This document shows, piece by piece, positions 1 through 9,551 of a stretch of DNA of 64,000 bases. Position 1 is the first letter of the stretch; every line of letters begins with the position of its first letter. The DNA lies in assembly GCA_902528375.1 (NCBI GenBank), contig CABZSS010000001.1:1-64000 (forward strand), written 5' to 3'. The translations under genes were made by a program, and so were the position numbers. Under the pieces are notes generated by a model that was not told the origin of the DNA, ran no database searches, and saw only the letters and a list, made by a program, of their open reading frames with translations. Source of the stretch: an uncultured Pelagibacteraceae bacterium. GTDB taxonomy: Bacteria > Pseudomonadota > Alphaproteobacteria > Pelagibacterales > Pelagibacteraceae.

Positions 1-732
1 GGTAAAAGAATATATAAAAAAAATTCTAAACTTATAGAAAAGGTTGATGAAGAATTTTTTGTAGAAAAAGAACTTTTACTCGCTTTAATGGGTATTGAGA
101 CAAACTTTGGTACTTATCTTGGTAAAATGGATATCATATCGTCTCTTGCAACTTTAAGCTATGATAAGAGAAGAAGTGAATTTTTTTCTAAAGAATTAAT
201 TACAGCATTAAGATTAATTGATAATAAAAAAATCAATAAAGATATTTTGTATGGATCTTGGGCTGGCGCTTTTGGAAATTTTCAGTTTATGCCGTCAACT
301 ATTTCTAACTATGCAATTGATTATAATCAAAATAGTGTAATTGAACTTAAAAATGTAGAAGACTCCTTTGCTTCTGCAGCTAATTATATGAAAAAAATGG
401 GTTGGAAAAAAAATAACCATTGTTTTTATCGTGTTAAATTAAAGGATAATATTCCTTCTAAATTTCTAAATTCCTCTGCAAGAAATATTAAATATAAAAA
501 AAATTTCAAGTTTTACAAAAAATTTATTGAGAATGATTTATCTGATATTGTAAATGACAAAGAAAAAGTTGCTATAATTACACCAGATGTAGATATTATT
601 CCTGGAAGTCAAACTCTTAATCCTGCCTATATTGTTTTCTCTAATTATGAAAAAATTTTGAAGTGGAATAGGTCATTAAGGTTTGCTTTGGCCGTGTGTA
701 CTTTGAAGGACAAATTTATAGATGAATTATAA
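1..732 (+). CDS. mltB: Lytic murein transglycosylase, MltB type (SLT_2), 5' end missing
   Basis: The reading frame is open from the first base, so the gene begins outside the window; 243 codons are visible. The peptide contains the transglycosylase catalytic segment GIETNFG, with the presumed catalytic Glu at visible residue 33, then the SLT_2-type stretch GSWAGAFGNFQFMPST. MltB enzymes cleave peptidoglycan between MurNAc and GlcNAc in the periplasm, forming anhydro-muropeptides. The missing N-terminus should carry the export signal. It overlaps the following RlpA-like lipoprotein gene by 11 bases and heads a cell-wall group (RlpA-like, DacA-like). Family call is firm; the exact subtype is inferred. 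Confidence 0.85.
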   Translation, partial: GKRIYKKNSKLIEKVDEEFFVEKELLLALMGIETNFGTYLGKMDIISSLATLSYDKRRSEFFSKELITALRLIDNKKINKDILYGSWAGAFGNFQFMPSTISNYAIDYNQNSVIELKNVEDSFASAANYMKKMGWKKNNHCFYRVKLKDNIPSKFLNSSARNIKYKKNFKFYKKFIENDLSDIVNDKEKVAIITPDVDIIPGSQTLNPAYIVFSNYEKILKWNRSLRFALAVCTLKDKFIDEL

Positions 733-1453
733 AAATTTATTAATGATATTGCTTTTTTTGACAAGTTGTACCGTTCAAAGTACTCAATATACTGAAAATA
801 TATTTTCAAATAGAGGATTTGTTCTTTTATACGATGAATCTTTAATTGAAAAAAAATTACTAAAGAAACCCCTTGATGATAGGAGCCTAGAGATAGTCCA
901 TAATACTTTGTCAAAAGGCACAAAAGTGAGAATTATTAATCTTTTAAATAACAAAAGCACAAATGCTATAGTAAAAACAAAAAATAAAAATCTTTTTTTT
1001 TATAATTCAATTTTTACAAAAAGAATTTTTGATGAACTCGATATTTCTCTCAAAGAACCATATGTAGAAATTAGTAAAATTAGAGAAAATAAAACATTTA
1101 TTGCCAAAAAATCAAAAACTTTTGATGAAGAAAAAAAAGTAGCTAATAAAGCTCCAGTTAAGTCAATAAGTATAAATGAAATTGGAACACCTAAATCAAA
1201 TGAATTAGATGATAGAAGAGCTTTTAATTATTCAATAAAAATCGCAGAATTTTATTTTTTTAAAAATGCCAGCGAGCTTAAAAAAAGAATCGAAAATGGG
1301 ATTTCACTTAAAAATATCAATATAATTTCAATAAATGACACTAAGCACCAAGTATTATTGGGCCCTTATTCTAATATTAATACTCTACAATCAGCTTATA
1401 ATAGTATAAATAATTTAAATTTTGAAAATATTGAATTAATTAGAAATGATTAA
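722..1453 (+). CDS. RlpA-like lipoprotein with degenerate barrel and SPOR domain
   Basis: This 243-residue protein has a lipoprotein signal (FLTSC, lipidated Cys16). Residues 35-120 align by eye with the RlpA double-psi beta-barrel (GTKVRI, then a region matching the family's inner sheet), and residues 168-240 look like a SPOR domain, which binds denuded septal glycan. In RlpA enzymes the barrel carries a conserved Asp in a NDRGP-like motif; here that position reads KTKNKNLF, so transglycosylase activity looks lost. It lies between mltB and dacA with overlaps on both sides, which supports an envelope or division role. Fold assignment of the barrel is inference; lipobox and SPOR are better supported. 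Confidence 0.7.
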   Translation: MNYKNLLMILLFLTSCTVQSTQYTENIFSNRGFVLLYDESLIEKKLLKKPLDDRSLEIVHNTLSKGTKVRIINLLNNKSTNAIVKTKNKNLFFYNSIFTKRIFDELDISLKEPYVEISKIRENKTFIAKKSKTFDEEKKVANKAPVKSISINEIGTPKSNELDDRRAFNYSIKIAEFYFFKNASELKKRIENGISLKNINIISINDTKHQVLLGPYSNINTLQSAYNSINNLNFENIELIRND

Positions 1454-2600
1454 AAAAATTCTTATAATTTTTAATTTGCTTTTAGGTATTTTAGTGGTGC
1501 CCTCTAAAGCAGCCTTTGATATAAGCGCTAGGACCGCTATTTTACAAGATTTTTTATCTGGTGAAATACTTTTTGAAAAAGAAATAGATAGCGTTATTTA
1601 TCCTGCCTCAATGACAAAAATAATGACATCAATAATAGTTTTTGATTTATTAAAAAGTGGAGATCTTTCACTTGACGATAAGGTGATGGTATCTGAGAAT
1701 GCTTGGAGATTGTCTCAATCTGGATATTCATCAATGTTTATTATGGTTGGTGATGAGGTAAGTGTGGAAGACCTGTTAAAAGGAATAATTATTGCATCAG
1801 GTAACGATGCTTGCGTTGCATTAGCCGAGGGTGTTGCGGGTAGTGAAGAAGAATTTGCTATTTTAATGAATGCAAAAGCATCTGAAATTGGAATGATTAA
1901 TACAAATTTTTCAAATTCATCAGGCATTAATGATCCTGATAATTATTCTACAGTTAAGGATATTTTAATAATGTCTAACTATCTAATAAAAAATTATCCT
2001 GTTTATTATGAATATTTTAAGGAGAAAGAATTTACATGGGATAGAACCGGCGGAGATCCAATTACACAAGGTAATAGAAATCCTCTACTTTACAAAAATT
2101 TAGGAGCCGATGGTATTAAAACTGGTTATTTAGCTGTAGAAAAATATTCTTTAGCGAGCTCAGTACAAAGAGGAGAAAGAAGACTTATTGCTGTTGGAAG
2201 TGGATTTGAAACTAAAAATGAAAGATCTAGACAATCGACCCGATTATTAACCTGGGGTTTAACAAATTTTGATACTGTTGAAATTGCAAAAAAAGATGAG
2301 AATTTTATAGACTTAGATGTTTGGCTTGGAAAAAAAGATATTGTTGGTGGTTATGTAAAGGAAGATATCTACAAAACTTTTCCAAAAGCCAGGAAGAAAT
2401 TTTTGTCAGCAATTGTTGAATACAATGGTCCTATTAAAGCACCTATTAAAAAAGACCAAGAAATTGGCTTATTAAAGATTTCTTACAAAGGGGATTTAAT
2501 TGATGAGTTCCCGGTTTATGCGGTTGAAAAAGTAAAAAAAGTTAACATTTTCTCTAGAATAATTCACTCTATAAATTATTTGATATGGGGCGATGTATAA
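1446..2600 (+). CDS. dacA: D-alanyl-D-alanine carboxypeptidase (PBP5/6 family)
   Basis: The 384-residue protein has a signal peptide (about residues 1-22) and all three penicillin-binding motifs: SMTK with nucleophile Ser55 and Lys58, SGN at 118-120, and KTG at 225-227. A C-terminal beta domain follows, as in PBP5. It removes the terminal D-Ala from peptidoglycan pentapeptides in the periplasm. Length matches the family. The gene overlaps its upstream neighbour by 8 bases and tmk by 8 bases, so the set is almost surely cotranscribed. Which dac paralogue it corresponds to cannot be decided from sequence reading alone. Confidence 0.93.
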   Translation: MIKKILIIFNLLLGILVVPSKAAFDISARTAILQDFLSGEILFEKEIDSVIYPASMTKIMTSIIVFDLLKSGDLSLDDKVMVSENAWRLSQSGYSSMFIMVGDEVSVEDLLKGIIIASGNDACVALAEGVAGSEEEFAILMNAKASEIGMINTNFSNSSGINDPDNYSTVKDILIMSNYLIKNYPVYYEYFKEKEFTWDRTGGDPITQGNRNPLLYKNLGADGIKTGYLAVEKYSLASSVQRGERRLIAVGSGFETKNERSRQSTRLLTWGLTNFDTVEIAKKDENFIDLDVWLGKKDIVGGYVKEDIYKTFPKARKKFLSAIVEYNGPIKAPIKKDQEIGLLKISYKGDLIDEFPVYAVEKVKKVNIFSRIIHSINYLIWGDV

Positions 2601-3204
2601 TAAAGTCATTGTCTTTGAAGGTATTGATGGATCGGGGAAAAGTTTTCATTTAAATGCCGCATCAAATTACTTAAAAAAGAAAAAAATTAAGCATATTAAA
2701 CTTAGAGAACCAGGTGGATCTAAAAATTCAGAAAAATTAAGAAAATTGTTGTTATCAAATAAATCTGACTTTGAAAAAAAAACTGATTTACTTATATATT
2801 TATCTGCTAGATCTGAAAATTTTCACAAAATAATTAAACCTAATCTTAAAAAAAAAGTAATCCTGATTGATAGATTTGTTGATTCTACGATTGCATATCA
2901 ACATTATGGTTTTGGCATAAATAGAAATATTATTAATTTGTTAAATAGATTTATAATAGGAAACTTTAAGGTAGATTTTACGTTCCTACATATTGTTAAA
3001 AAAAAAGATATTCGTAAAAAAATTAAGACTAAAAAAAATAGATATGATAAATTTAATAAAAATTTTTACCTTAAAGCCCAAAATGGTTTTTTGAAATTAT
3101 CAAATAAGAAAAAAAATTATCTAAAGATTTACTCTAATGAGACAAAAGATAGAAATAAATATATTGTACAAAAAAAAATAAATTCTTTGATTAAAATAAA
3201 ATGA
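2593..3204 (+). CDS. tmk: Thymidylate kinase
   Basis: Tmk phosphorylates dTMP to dTDP for DNA synthesis. The 203-residue protein has the P-loop EGIDGSGKS at residues 9-17, the LREPGG segment near 38-42 and the DR motif (Asp93-Arg94, LIDRFVDST) that binds the nucleotide. Length is normal. The coding sequence is extremely lysine- and asparagine-rich, in keeping with the base composition. It overlaps dacA by 8 bases and holB by 4, and the tmk-holB-metG-tatD order is widespread in alphaproteobacteria. Confidence 0.95.
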   Translation: MYNKVIVFEGIDGSGKSFHLNAASNYLKKKKIKHIKLREPGGSKNSEKLRKLLLSNKSDFEKKTDLLIYLSARSENFHKIIKPNLKKKVILIDRFVDSTIAYQHYGFGINRNIINLLNRFIIGNFKVDFTFLHIVKKKDIRKKIKTKKNRYDKFNKNFYLKAQNGFLKLSNKKKNYLKIYSNETKDRNKYIVQKKINSLIKIK

Positions 3205-4133
3205 CACCCTTAACCCAAACTAAATTATTATCTTTTAAAAACAATTTTAAAACACTTGTAAACTTGTCTTTCAGAGGCAGTTTACCTAATAAATTGATTT
3301 TTTCTGGAAATAAAGGGATAGGTAAATCTACTTTTGCTTATCATTTAATAAATTATTTATTTTCACAAAATGAAGAGGGTAACTATAATCTTGAAGATAA
3401 TGAGATAAATATTAATAACAAATCTTATAAGCTTGTTTCAAATAATACACATCCAAATTTCCTTTTAATTGACAGTATAGATAAAAAATTTATAGAAGTT
3501 TCAAAAATAAGAGAAATATTGAATTTTTCGTCGAAAACTTCCTTTTCAAACAAAAAAAAAATTGTGCTTATTAATAATGTTGAAAAAATGAATATCAATG
3601 CCTCAAATGCTTTACTTAAGATTTTAGAAGAACCGTCAACAAATTTGTTTTTTATTATAATTCATAATTCTCATAAAAAGTTAATTAACACTATAAATTC
3701 AAGATGTATAAAGTTTAACTTTTTTATAACTGAAACTGAAAAAGAAAAAATTATTAATAATTTAACAGACGGCAATTTTTATAAAGGTCTATCGTCTGAT
3801 TTTAAGATTAGATATCTTTCACCAAAATTTTATATAGATTTATATAATTTTATATATAAAGAAAAAATTGAATTAAATGTTTTGGATATTAACTTTTTTC
3901 TAAATTATATATTTAATAAACGAAATTATCTTAAGGATGAATTTATAATTGAAAATTTGCAAATCCTTATTGAAATATATTTCTATAATAAGATTATTTC
4001 ACGTAACAATTTTGAAAATGACTACAAATTATTTAAACAAACAATGAATAAAATTAACAATATGAATAAGTTTAATTTAGATAAAGACTCATCTTTATTA
4101 GAAATAAAAAATATAATTGTAAATGAAAGATAA
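3201..4133 (+). CDS. holB: DNA polymerase III delta' subunit
   Basis: The delta' subunit is part of the clamp loader that places the beta sliding clamp on DNA. The 310-residue protein carries an intact-looking Walker A motif (GNKGIGKS, residues 36-43), the clamp-loader segment NASNALLKILEEP and the SRC motif of the SRC-type arginine loop. The C-terminal collar region is poorly conserved, as usual. It starts inside the end of tmk (4-base overlap) and overlaps metG by 11 bases. The tmk-holB linkage supports the assignment against other clamp-loader-like ATPases. Confidence 0.9.
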   Translation: MTPLTQTKLLSFKNNFKTLVNLSFRGSLPNKLIFSGNKGIGKSTFAYHLINYLFSQNEEGNYNLEDNEININNKSYKLVSNNTHPNFLLIDSIDKKFIEVSKIREILNFSSKTSFSNKKKIVLINNVEKMNINASNALLKILEEPSTNLFFIIIHNSHKKLINTINSRCIKFNFFITETEKEKIINNLTDGNFYKGLSSDFKIRYLSPKFYIDLYNFIYKEKIELNVLDINFFLNYIFNKRNYLKDEFIIENLQILIEIYFYNKIISRNNFENDYKLFKQTMNKINNMNKFNLDKDSSLLEIKNIIVNER

Positions 4134-5655
4134 TTTTTATATCACCACACCAATTTATTACCCTTCAGCAAAACCTCACATGGGGCATGCTTACTCAAGT
4201 ATAGTAGCTGATTTTTTTGCACGACTAAAAAGAATTCAAGGTAATAAAGTTTTTTTTTTAACTGGAACTGATGAACATGGCCAAAAGATACAAAGAGCGG
4301 CTGAAAAATCCAATAAAGATCCCTTAAAGTTTTGTGACGAAATAAGTGAAACTTTTAGAAATTTATCCTCTCTACTTAATTTATCAAATAATGATTTTAT
4401 AAGAACTACTGAAAAAAGACATGCATCAGCTGTAACTAATCTTTGGAATATTTTAGAAAAAAAAAAGGAAATATATCTCTCAAAATATTCAGGTTGGTAT
4501 TCCGTTTCTGATGAAGCTTTTTATAATGAAGATGAAATTGAAGATCTAGATGGAAAAAAGATATCAAAATCGTCAGGATCACAAGTAGAGTGGGTTGAAG
4601 AAGAGTCTTATTTTTTTAAACTATCTAAATGGCAAGAACCACTTTTAAAGTTTTATTCAGAAAATCCAAAATTTATATTACCAGAGAGCCGGAAAAATGA
4701 GGTAATTAGTTTTGTGAAAAGCGGATTAAAAGACTTATCTGTTAGCAGAAAATCTTTTTCTTGGGGGATTAAAGTTCCATCAAATAAAGAACATGTCATA
4801 TACGTATGGCTTGATGCTTTAACAAATTATCTTTCAGCTTTAAATTATCCAAAAGAAACTGAAAAGTTATATAAAGATTTTTGGCCTGCTAATATCCATA
4901 TTATAGGAAAAGATATTTTGAGATTTCACGCAGTCTATTGGCCAGCTTTTTTATTAGCCGCAGACATAAAACCTCCTCAAAGAGTATACGGTCACGGATG
5001 GATACTCTCAGGTGATGAAAAAATGTCAAAGTCTAAAGGTAATATTTTAGATCCTATTGAAATAATTGATATATATGGATTGGATGCATTGAGATACTAT
5101 TTGCTTAAAGAGGTATCTTTTGGAAATGATGGAAATATTTCTAAGGAAAAATTAGAAAGTTGTATAAATAGTGATTTAGCGAATAATTATGGTAATTTGT
5201 GTCAAAGAGTTATTTTGTTTTGTGAAAAAAATCTCGGACTTAAAGTTCCAGAAAAATATAATTTTACGAAAGAAGATCTCAAAATTCTTAATGATTTTAA
5301 TGAAAATATAAAAAATATAGAAAAACAAATTAATGATCAAAACATTAATTACTATGTAGATTATGTTGTAAATCAATTATTTAAAGCTAATAAATATTTC
5401 AATGATCAAGCACCTTGGACAAAGAAAGATGATAATCTGAGATTGAACACAATTGTTTTTGTATCCCTTGAATTAATTAGAAAAATTTCAATTTTACTAT
5501 ATCCAATCATTCCCAATACTTCTTTAAAAGTCCTGAATATTTTTTCTATGAAGGAAAAAGATATAAAATTTGACTCAATAAGTAATAACGAATATTTAAA
5601 AGATAAAAAAAAAATTATAAAATTAGGTATTTTGTTTGAGAAAATAAAAAAATGA
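4123..5655 (+). CDS. metG: Methionyl-tRNA synthetase
   Basis: MetG charges tRNA-Met. The 510-residue protein shows the class I signatures HMGH (residues 19-22, the HIGH motif) and KMSKS (about residue 299), with the TPIYYPSAKPHMGHAYS N-terminus typical of the family. It is the short form without a C-terminal tRNA-binding (EMAP-like) domain, as common in alphaproteobacteria. It overlaps holB by 11 bases and tatD by 4, so translation of the cluster is probably coupled. Confidence 0.97.
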   Translation: MKDNFYITTPIYYPSAKPHMGHAYSSIVADFFARLKRIQGNKVFFLTGTDEHGQKIQRAAEKSNKDPLKFCDEISETFRNLSSLLNLSNNDFIRTTEKRHASAVTNLWNILEKKKEIYLSKYSGWYSVSDEAFYNEDEIEDLDGKKISKSSGSQVEWVEEESYFFKLSKWQEPLLKFYSENPKFILPESRKNEVISFVKSGLKDLSVSRKSFSWGIKVPSNKEHVIYVWLDALTNYLSALNYPKETEKLYKDFWPANIHIIGKDILRFHAVYWPAFLLAADIKPPQRVYGHGWILSGDEKMSKSKGNILDPIEIIDIYGLDALRYYLLKEVSFGNDGNISKEKLESCINSDLANNYGNLCQRVILFCEKNLGLKVPEKYNFTKEDLKILNDFNENIKNIEKQINDQNINYYVDYVVNQLFKANKYFNDQAPWTKKDDNLRLNTIVFVSLELIRKISILLYPIIPNTSLKVLNIFSMKEKDIKFDSISNNEYLKDKKKIIKLGILFEKIKK

Positions 5656-6413
5656 TAGATTCACATTGCCATTTAGACCGAGAACCACTTATATCAAATT
5701 TAAGTCAAGTACTGAGTAGAGCAAAAGATGTAGGTCTTAAAAAATTATTAACTATTTGCACTACTAATAGCGGTTTCGATAATATTCTTGATATTGTGAC
5801 TAAAGATTCAATGATCTATGGAACCTTTGGGATTCACCCTCATGAAACAAAAAATCATTTTATCGAAAGAGACGAGATTATAAAAAAAGTAAAGATGAAT
5901 AGCAAAATTATCGGAGTAGGAGAGACTGGATTAGATTTTTATTATAATAACAGTGATAAAGATACACAATTAAGAAGTTTTCAAAATCATATTGAAGCTG
6001 CATTAAATTTGAAAATACCTCTAATTATTCATTCAAGAAATGCGGAGAATGAAACCTACGATATCCTTAAAAAGAATTATCAGAAAAATTTAAAAATTCT
6101 TATGCATTGTTTTACTGGATCAACTGATTTTGCTTTAAATTTAGTACCATTAAACGCTTATTTTTCTGCAAGCGGCATAATTACCTTTAAAAAGTCAACA
6201 GAGTTACAGGAAACTTTTAAAAAAATTCCTGAAGATAAGCTCTTAATAGAAACAGATAGTCCTTTTTTATCTCCAGAACCAAATAGAGGTAAAAAAAATG
6301 AACCTTCATTCATTAAATTTACCGCACAAAAACTTGCTAATCTTAGAAATATTGAAGTAGATAAGTTGATATTGCTTACCACTAATAATTTTAATACTTT
6401 GTTTTCTAAATAA
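5652..6413 (+). CDS. tatD: TatD-family metal-dependent hydrolase (DNase)
   Basis: The 253-residue protein begins MIDSHCHLD, the metal-binding HxH of the TatD family (His5, His7), and has the later ligands in GETGLDFYY, LIIHSRNA, LMHCFTGS and IETDSPFL. TatD proteins are magnesium-dependent exonucleases or AP-endonuclease-like enzymes acting on DNA; the exact substrate here is not known. Position directly after metG, with a 4-base overlap, is conserved in many bacteria. Three bases separate it from the following MBL-fold gene. Confidence 0.94.
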   Translation: MIDSHCHLDREPLISNLSQVLSRAKDVGLKKLLTICTTNSGFDNILDIVTKDSMIYGTFGIHPHETKNHFIERDEIIKKVKMNSKIIGVGETGLDFYYNNSDKDTQLRSFQNHIEAALNLKIPLIIHSRNAENETYDILKKNYQKNLKILMHCFTGSTDFALNLVPLNAYFSASGIITFKKSTELQETFKKIPEDKLLIETDSPFLSPEPNRGKKNEPSFIKFTAQKLANLRNIEVDKLILLTTNNFNTLFSK

Positions 6414-6416
6414 TTC

Positions 6417-7187
6417 ATGAGATTTACAATTTTAGGATGTGGAAGTTCAATGGGGGTACCGAGACCTGATGGTAATTTTGGAAATTGCAATCCTAACAAT
6501 AAAAAGAATATAAGAACAAGATGTTCGGCAGTAATTCAGGGTAAGTCTTTAAATATAATTATAGACACCTCTCCCGATATGAGACAACAATTAATAAATA
6601 ACAAGATCACTAATATTGATAAAGTTTTATTTTCTCATATGCATGCAGATCAAACTCATGGAATTAACGATCTAAGAATCTTTTACTTAAAAAATAGTAA
6701 ACCAGTCGATATTTATGCAGATTTACCAACACAAAAATATTTAAATAAAACTTTTTCTTATTGTTTTAAAAGTAATTCTCGCGAATATCCTGCAACTTTA
6801 AAGATGAATTCTGTTAAAAAAGATCTCTATTTTAAAGATGGTCAAAAAAGAATTCACATTAAATCTATTAAAGTAAAACACGGAATTGTTGACTGCATTT
6901 GTTATATAATAAATAAGAAATTAGCTTACATAAGTGATGTGAGTGATATAGACAAAAAAGATTTTAAATTCTTAAAAAATTTAAAATATTTAGTAATTGA
7001 TTGCTTGTGGTACAGAGAACACCCATCGCATCTGAATTTAGATAAATCACTTAAATTAATTGATACTCTTTCACCAAAAAAAGCTATTTTAACTAATTTG
7101 CATTCTGATTTAGATTATAATGAACTAAAAAATAAGCTTAAAAAAAATATTGTTCCAGCTTACGATGGAATGAAAATAAATTTATAA
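6417..7187 (+). CDS. MBL-fold metallohydrolase, PhnP-like
   Basis: The 256-residue protein has the metallo-beta-lactamase signature HMHADQTH (His74, His76, Asp78, His81) preceded by ILGCGSSMGVPR, which is typical of the PhnP / RNase Z-like branch. Cys24 in FGNCNP and Cys36 match the extra cysteines in PhnP relatives. PhnP hydrolyses cyclic phosphodiesters, but members linked to tatD have no settled role, so substrate is unknown. Its stop codon overlaps that of the convergent gpx in a six-base TTATAA palindrome, leaving no room for a separate terminator. Confidence 0.85.
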   Translation: MRFTILGCGSSMGVPRPDGNFGNCNPNNKKNIRTRCSAVIQGKSLNIIIDTSPDMRQQLINNKITNIDKVLFSHMHADQTHGINDLRIFYLKNSKPVDIYADLPTQKYLNKTFSYCFKSNSREYPATLKMNSVKKDLYFKDGQKRIHIKSIKVKHGIVDCICYIINKKLAYISDVSDIDKKDFKFLKNLKYLVIDCLWYREHPSHLNLDKSLKLIDTLSPKKAILTNLHSDLDYNELKNKLKKNIVPAYDGMKINL

Positions 7188-7727
7188 AAGGCTCTCAATT
7201 TTAGAAGTAATCTTTTTTGACATAGGTTTTGTGAAAGAATTATACGTTTCTTCAATCTTGCCTTCTTTATTAATCAAAATTTTATGAAAGTTCCACTTAG
7301 GTATGGCAGATTTACCATAATTTTTTTCTGCCCATTTAAATAATTCGTGTGAATTTTCACCTTTAACCTCAGTAATAGTTGTCATTGGAAAATTTATATT
7401 AAAATTTACTTCACAAAATTCTTTAACATCAGAATCCTCTTTCTTTTCTTGATTGAATGAATTTGACGGAACACCTAAGACAATTAAACCATCTGATTTG
7501 TATTTTTCCCACAATGATTGTAAATCATTGTATTGATTTGTAAATCCGCAGTAACTGGCGGTGTTTACTACTAATATTATTTTATTTTTATAGTTTCTTA
7601 GGTCGATTTGTTCGCCCGAAATACTATTTATCTTAAAGTCAAAAAATACTTTATCATAATCAGCTGATACATTGTTCTTAGAAAAAAAAATCATAATTAA
7701 AATTATATATAATATTAATTTCTTCAC
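7182..7727 (-). CDS. Glutathione peroxidase-like peroxidase, exported
   Basis: The 181-residue protein carries a signal peptide (about residues 1-22) and the GPx active-site segment NTASYCGFT with peroxidatic Cys60; Trp145-Asn146 (KWNF) complete part of the catalytic tetrad. The usual FPCNQFG Gln is replaced: this protein reads VPSNSFNQE, a variant I associate with alphaproteobacterial relatives. Export implies reduction of peroxides in the periplasm, so glutathione may not be the true reductant. It lies four bases downstream of nhaA and is probably cotranscribed with it. Confidence 0.88.
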   Translation of the reverse strand: MKKLILYIILIMIFFSKNNVSADYDKVFFDFKINSISGEQIDLRNYKNKIILVVNTASYCGFTNQYNDLQSLWEKYKSDGLIVLGVPSNSFNQEKKEDSDVKEFCEVNFNINFPMTTITEVKGENSHELFKWAEKNYGKSAIPKWNFHKILINKEGKIEETYNSFTKPMSKKITSKIESLL

Positions 7728-7731
7728 AACG

Positions 7732-8907
7732 TTACCTTTTGTCAGGTGTAAGTAATATTAAAAAGTATCCTGCCAATGTTGAAAGTAATGATCCTGTTAA
7801 AACACCGATCTTAACTCCATCCATATATTGCGCGTTCTCAATGAATGCTAAATTTCCAACAAATAAACTCATCGTAAATCCAATTCCAGTTAATATCCCT
7901 ACACCGTAAAAATTATACCAACTCGAATTTCCTGGCATTTGAGCAATTTTTAATTTTATAGATACATAAGAAAATACAAATACACCTAATTGTTTACCAA
8001 CAAATAAACCTAATACTATGCCCAATGGCACTTTGTCTAATAAAGATGAAAGAGATAGTCCTTCTAATGAAACCCCTGCATTAGCAAAAGCAAACAATGG
8101 CATTATCCCAAATGCAACATAAGGACTGATTGCGTGTTCAATTTTTATTAATAATGAAAAATCTTTCTCTTTTTTTCTGTGTGGAATGGTCATTGCAAGT
8201 AAAACACCAGCTATAGTAGCGTGTATTCCTGAATTATGAGTAAAATCCCATAACAAAAGCCCAATTAGCAAATATGGAAAGAATACTTTTATATTAAATT
8301 TGTTTATTACCAAAAGAATTATAAATGCAACTAGCATTAAAGATAAATACATTACATTTAAATCTCCAGAATAAAATAAGGCTATAATTAATATTGCTCC
8401 TAAATCATCTATAATTGCTAATGCTGTAAGAAAAACTTTTAATGATAAAGGAACTCTTTTACCTAAAAGAGATAAAACACCTAATGAAAAAGCAATATCT
8501 GTTGCCGAAGGAATAGCCCAACCATTTATAGTTTCAGGATCACCAAAATTTATTACTACATAAAATAATGCAGGAACAACCATTCCACCCACAGCGGCAA
8601 TGATTGGTAGTAGTGCTTGTTTTATATTCGATAGTTCGCCTTGTAAAAACTCTCTTTTAATTTCAAGTGTTACGAAAAAAAAGAAGATTGCCATTAAGGC
8701 ATCGTTAATCCAATGCAAAACAGATAATTTAAGCCCAAAGTTGTTTATACCAACGAATAAATATTTGTTTAATGTTTCAAAATAAAGACTAGATAGATCA
8801 GAATTGCTTATTATTAATGCTAAGATTGCACTAATAAGTAAAACCAAACCACTTGCAGCTTCTAATTTGAAAAACCATTTAAATGGTGAGGAAATATATC
8901 TAAGCAT
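7732..8907 (-). CDS. nhaA: Na+/H+ antiporter NhaA
   Basis: NhaA exports sodium in exchange for protons across the inner membrane. The 391-residue, strongly hydrophobic protein has the family's ion-binding pair Asp167-Asp168 (AIIDDLGAIL) and the upstream Asp137 (ATDIAFSLG) corresponding to E. coli Asp133. Length equals the family norm. It is flanked by a zinc-ribbon membrane protein gene three bases upstream and by gpx downstream on the same strand. A sodium antiporter is expected in a marine cell; nothing unusual is seen. Confidence 0.96.
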   Translation of the reverse strand: MLRYISSPFKWFFKLEAASGLVLLISAILALIISNSDLSSLYFETLNKYLFVGINNFGLKLSVLHWINDALMAIFFFFVTLEIKREFLQGELSNIKQALLPIIAAVGGMVVPALFYVVINFGDPETINGWAIPSATDIAFSLGVLSLLGKRVPLSLKVFLTALAIIDDLGAILIIALFYSGDLNVMYLSLMLVAFIILLVINKFNIKVFFPYLLIGLLLWDFTHNSGIHATIAGVLLAMTIPHRKKEKDFSLLIKIEHAISPYVAFGIMPLFAFANAGVSLEGLSLSSLLDKVPLGIVLGLFVGKQLGVFVFSYVSIKLKIAQMPGNSSWYNFYGVGILTGIGFTMSLFVGNLAFIENAQYMDGVKIGVLTGSLLSTLAGYFLILLTPDKR

Positions 8908-8910
8908 GAT

Positions 8911-9375
8911 TTATTTTATCAAATTTTGAAAAAAAAGAGAAATATCTATTATAGACTGGTACAAATTGTCTAAATATTTTTCAGCAAAAGGAACGTATTC
9001 AGAAATTTGTATTATAAAAGTGTCTACTATCAGAATGAAAGCAACAAAAGAAATAATAAACACCAAAAGAAGCTTAAAGAAATTTAATCGTTTGCCTTCT
9101 TGTTTTTTACTAGTTTTTGGTTTTTCTAATTCAACTGTTTTATCTTCAACAATTGCTTCATCATGCTGATCCTCTTCCTGATCTAAAATGCCGAAAGATT
9201 CTTGTGTAAAGTCATCTTTAGATAGTTCATCTATATTATCATCAATGGGAAGTGTATTTTTAGTATAAAACCATTCATGTTTACAGTTACTACACTGTAA
9301 TAGTCTTCCTTTATCAGGAATTTGATCGTCACTTACGTTAAAATTTTTACCACATGAGGGACAAACAATAATCAT
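8911..9375 (-). CDS. MJ0042-type zinc-ribbon membrane protein
   Basis: The 154-residue protein starts with a four-cysteine zinc ribbon (Cys5, Cys8, Cys28, Cys31; MIIVCPSCGKNF), followed by an acidic linker, a single transmembrane segment at about residues 99-121 and a short extracytoplasmic tail. This architecture matches the MJ0042 / zinc_ribbon_5 proteins of alphaproteobacteria, often near ftsE-ftsX or envelope genes. Function is unknown. It is the first gene of a minus-strand run with nhaA and gpx, and its upstream region faces tRNA-Pro. Confidence 0.75.
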   Translation of the reverse strand: MIIVCPSCGKNFNVSDDQIPDKGRLLQCSNCKHEWFYTKNTLPIDDNIDELSKDDFTQESFGILDQEEDQHDEAIVEDKTVELEKPKTSKKQEGKRLNFFKLLLVFIISFVAFILIVDTFIIQISEYVPFAEKYLDNLYQSIIDISLFFQNLIK

Positions 9376-9470
9376 TAGTCTTATATACCAGATTTTTATT
9401 AAATTTCTTTTAAATTTGCGCTCCTTTATCCTTTGAAAAAGCTAATATCTACTGTAATAGTATTCAAATT

Positions 9471-9547
<77 letters not shown>

Positions 9548-9551
9548 TGTT

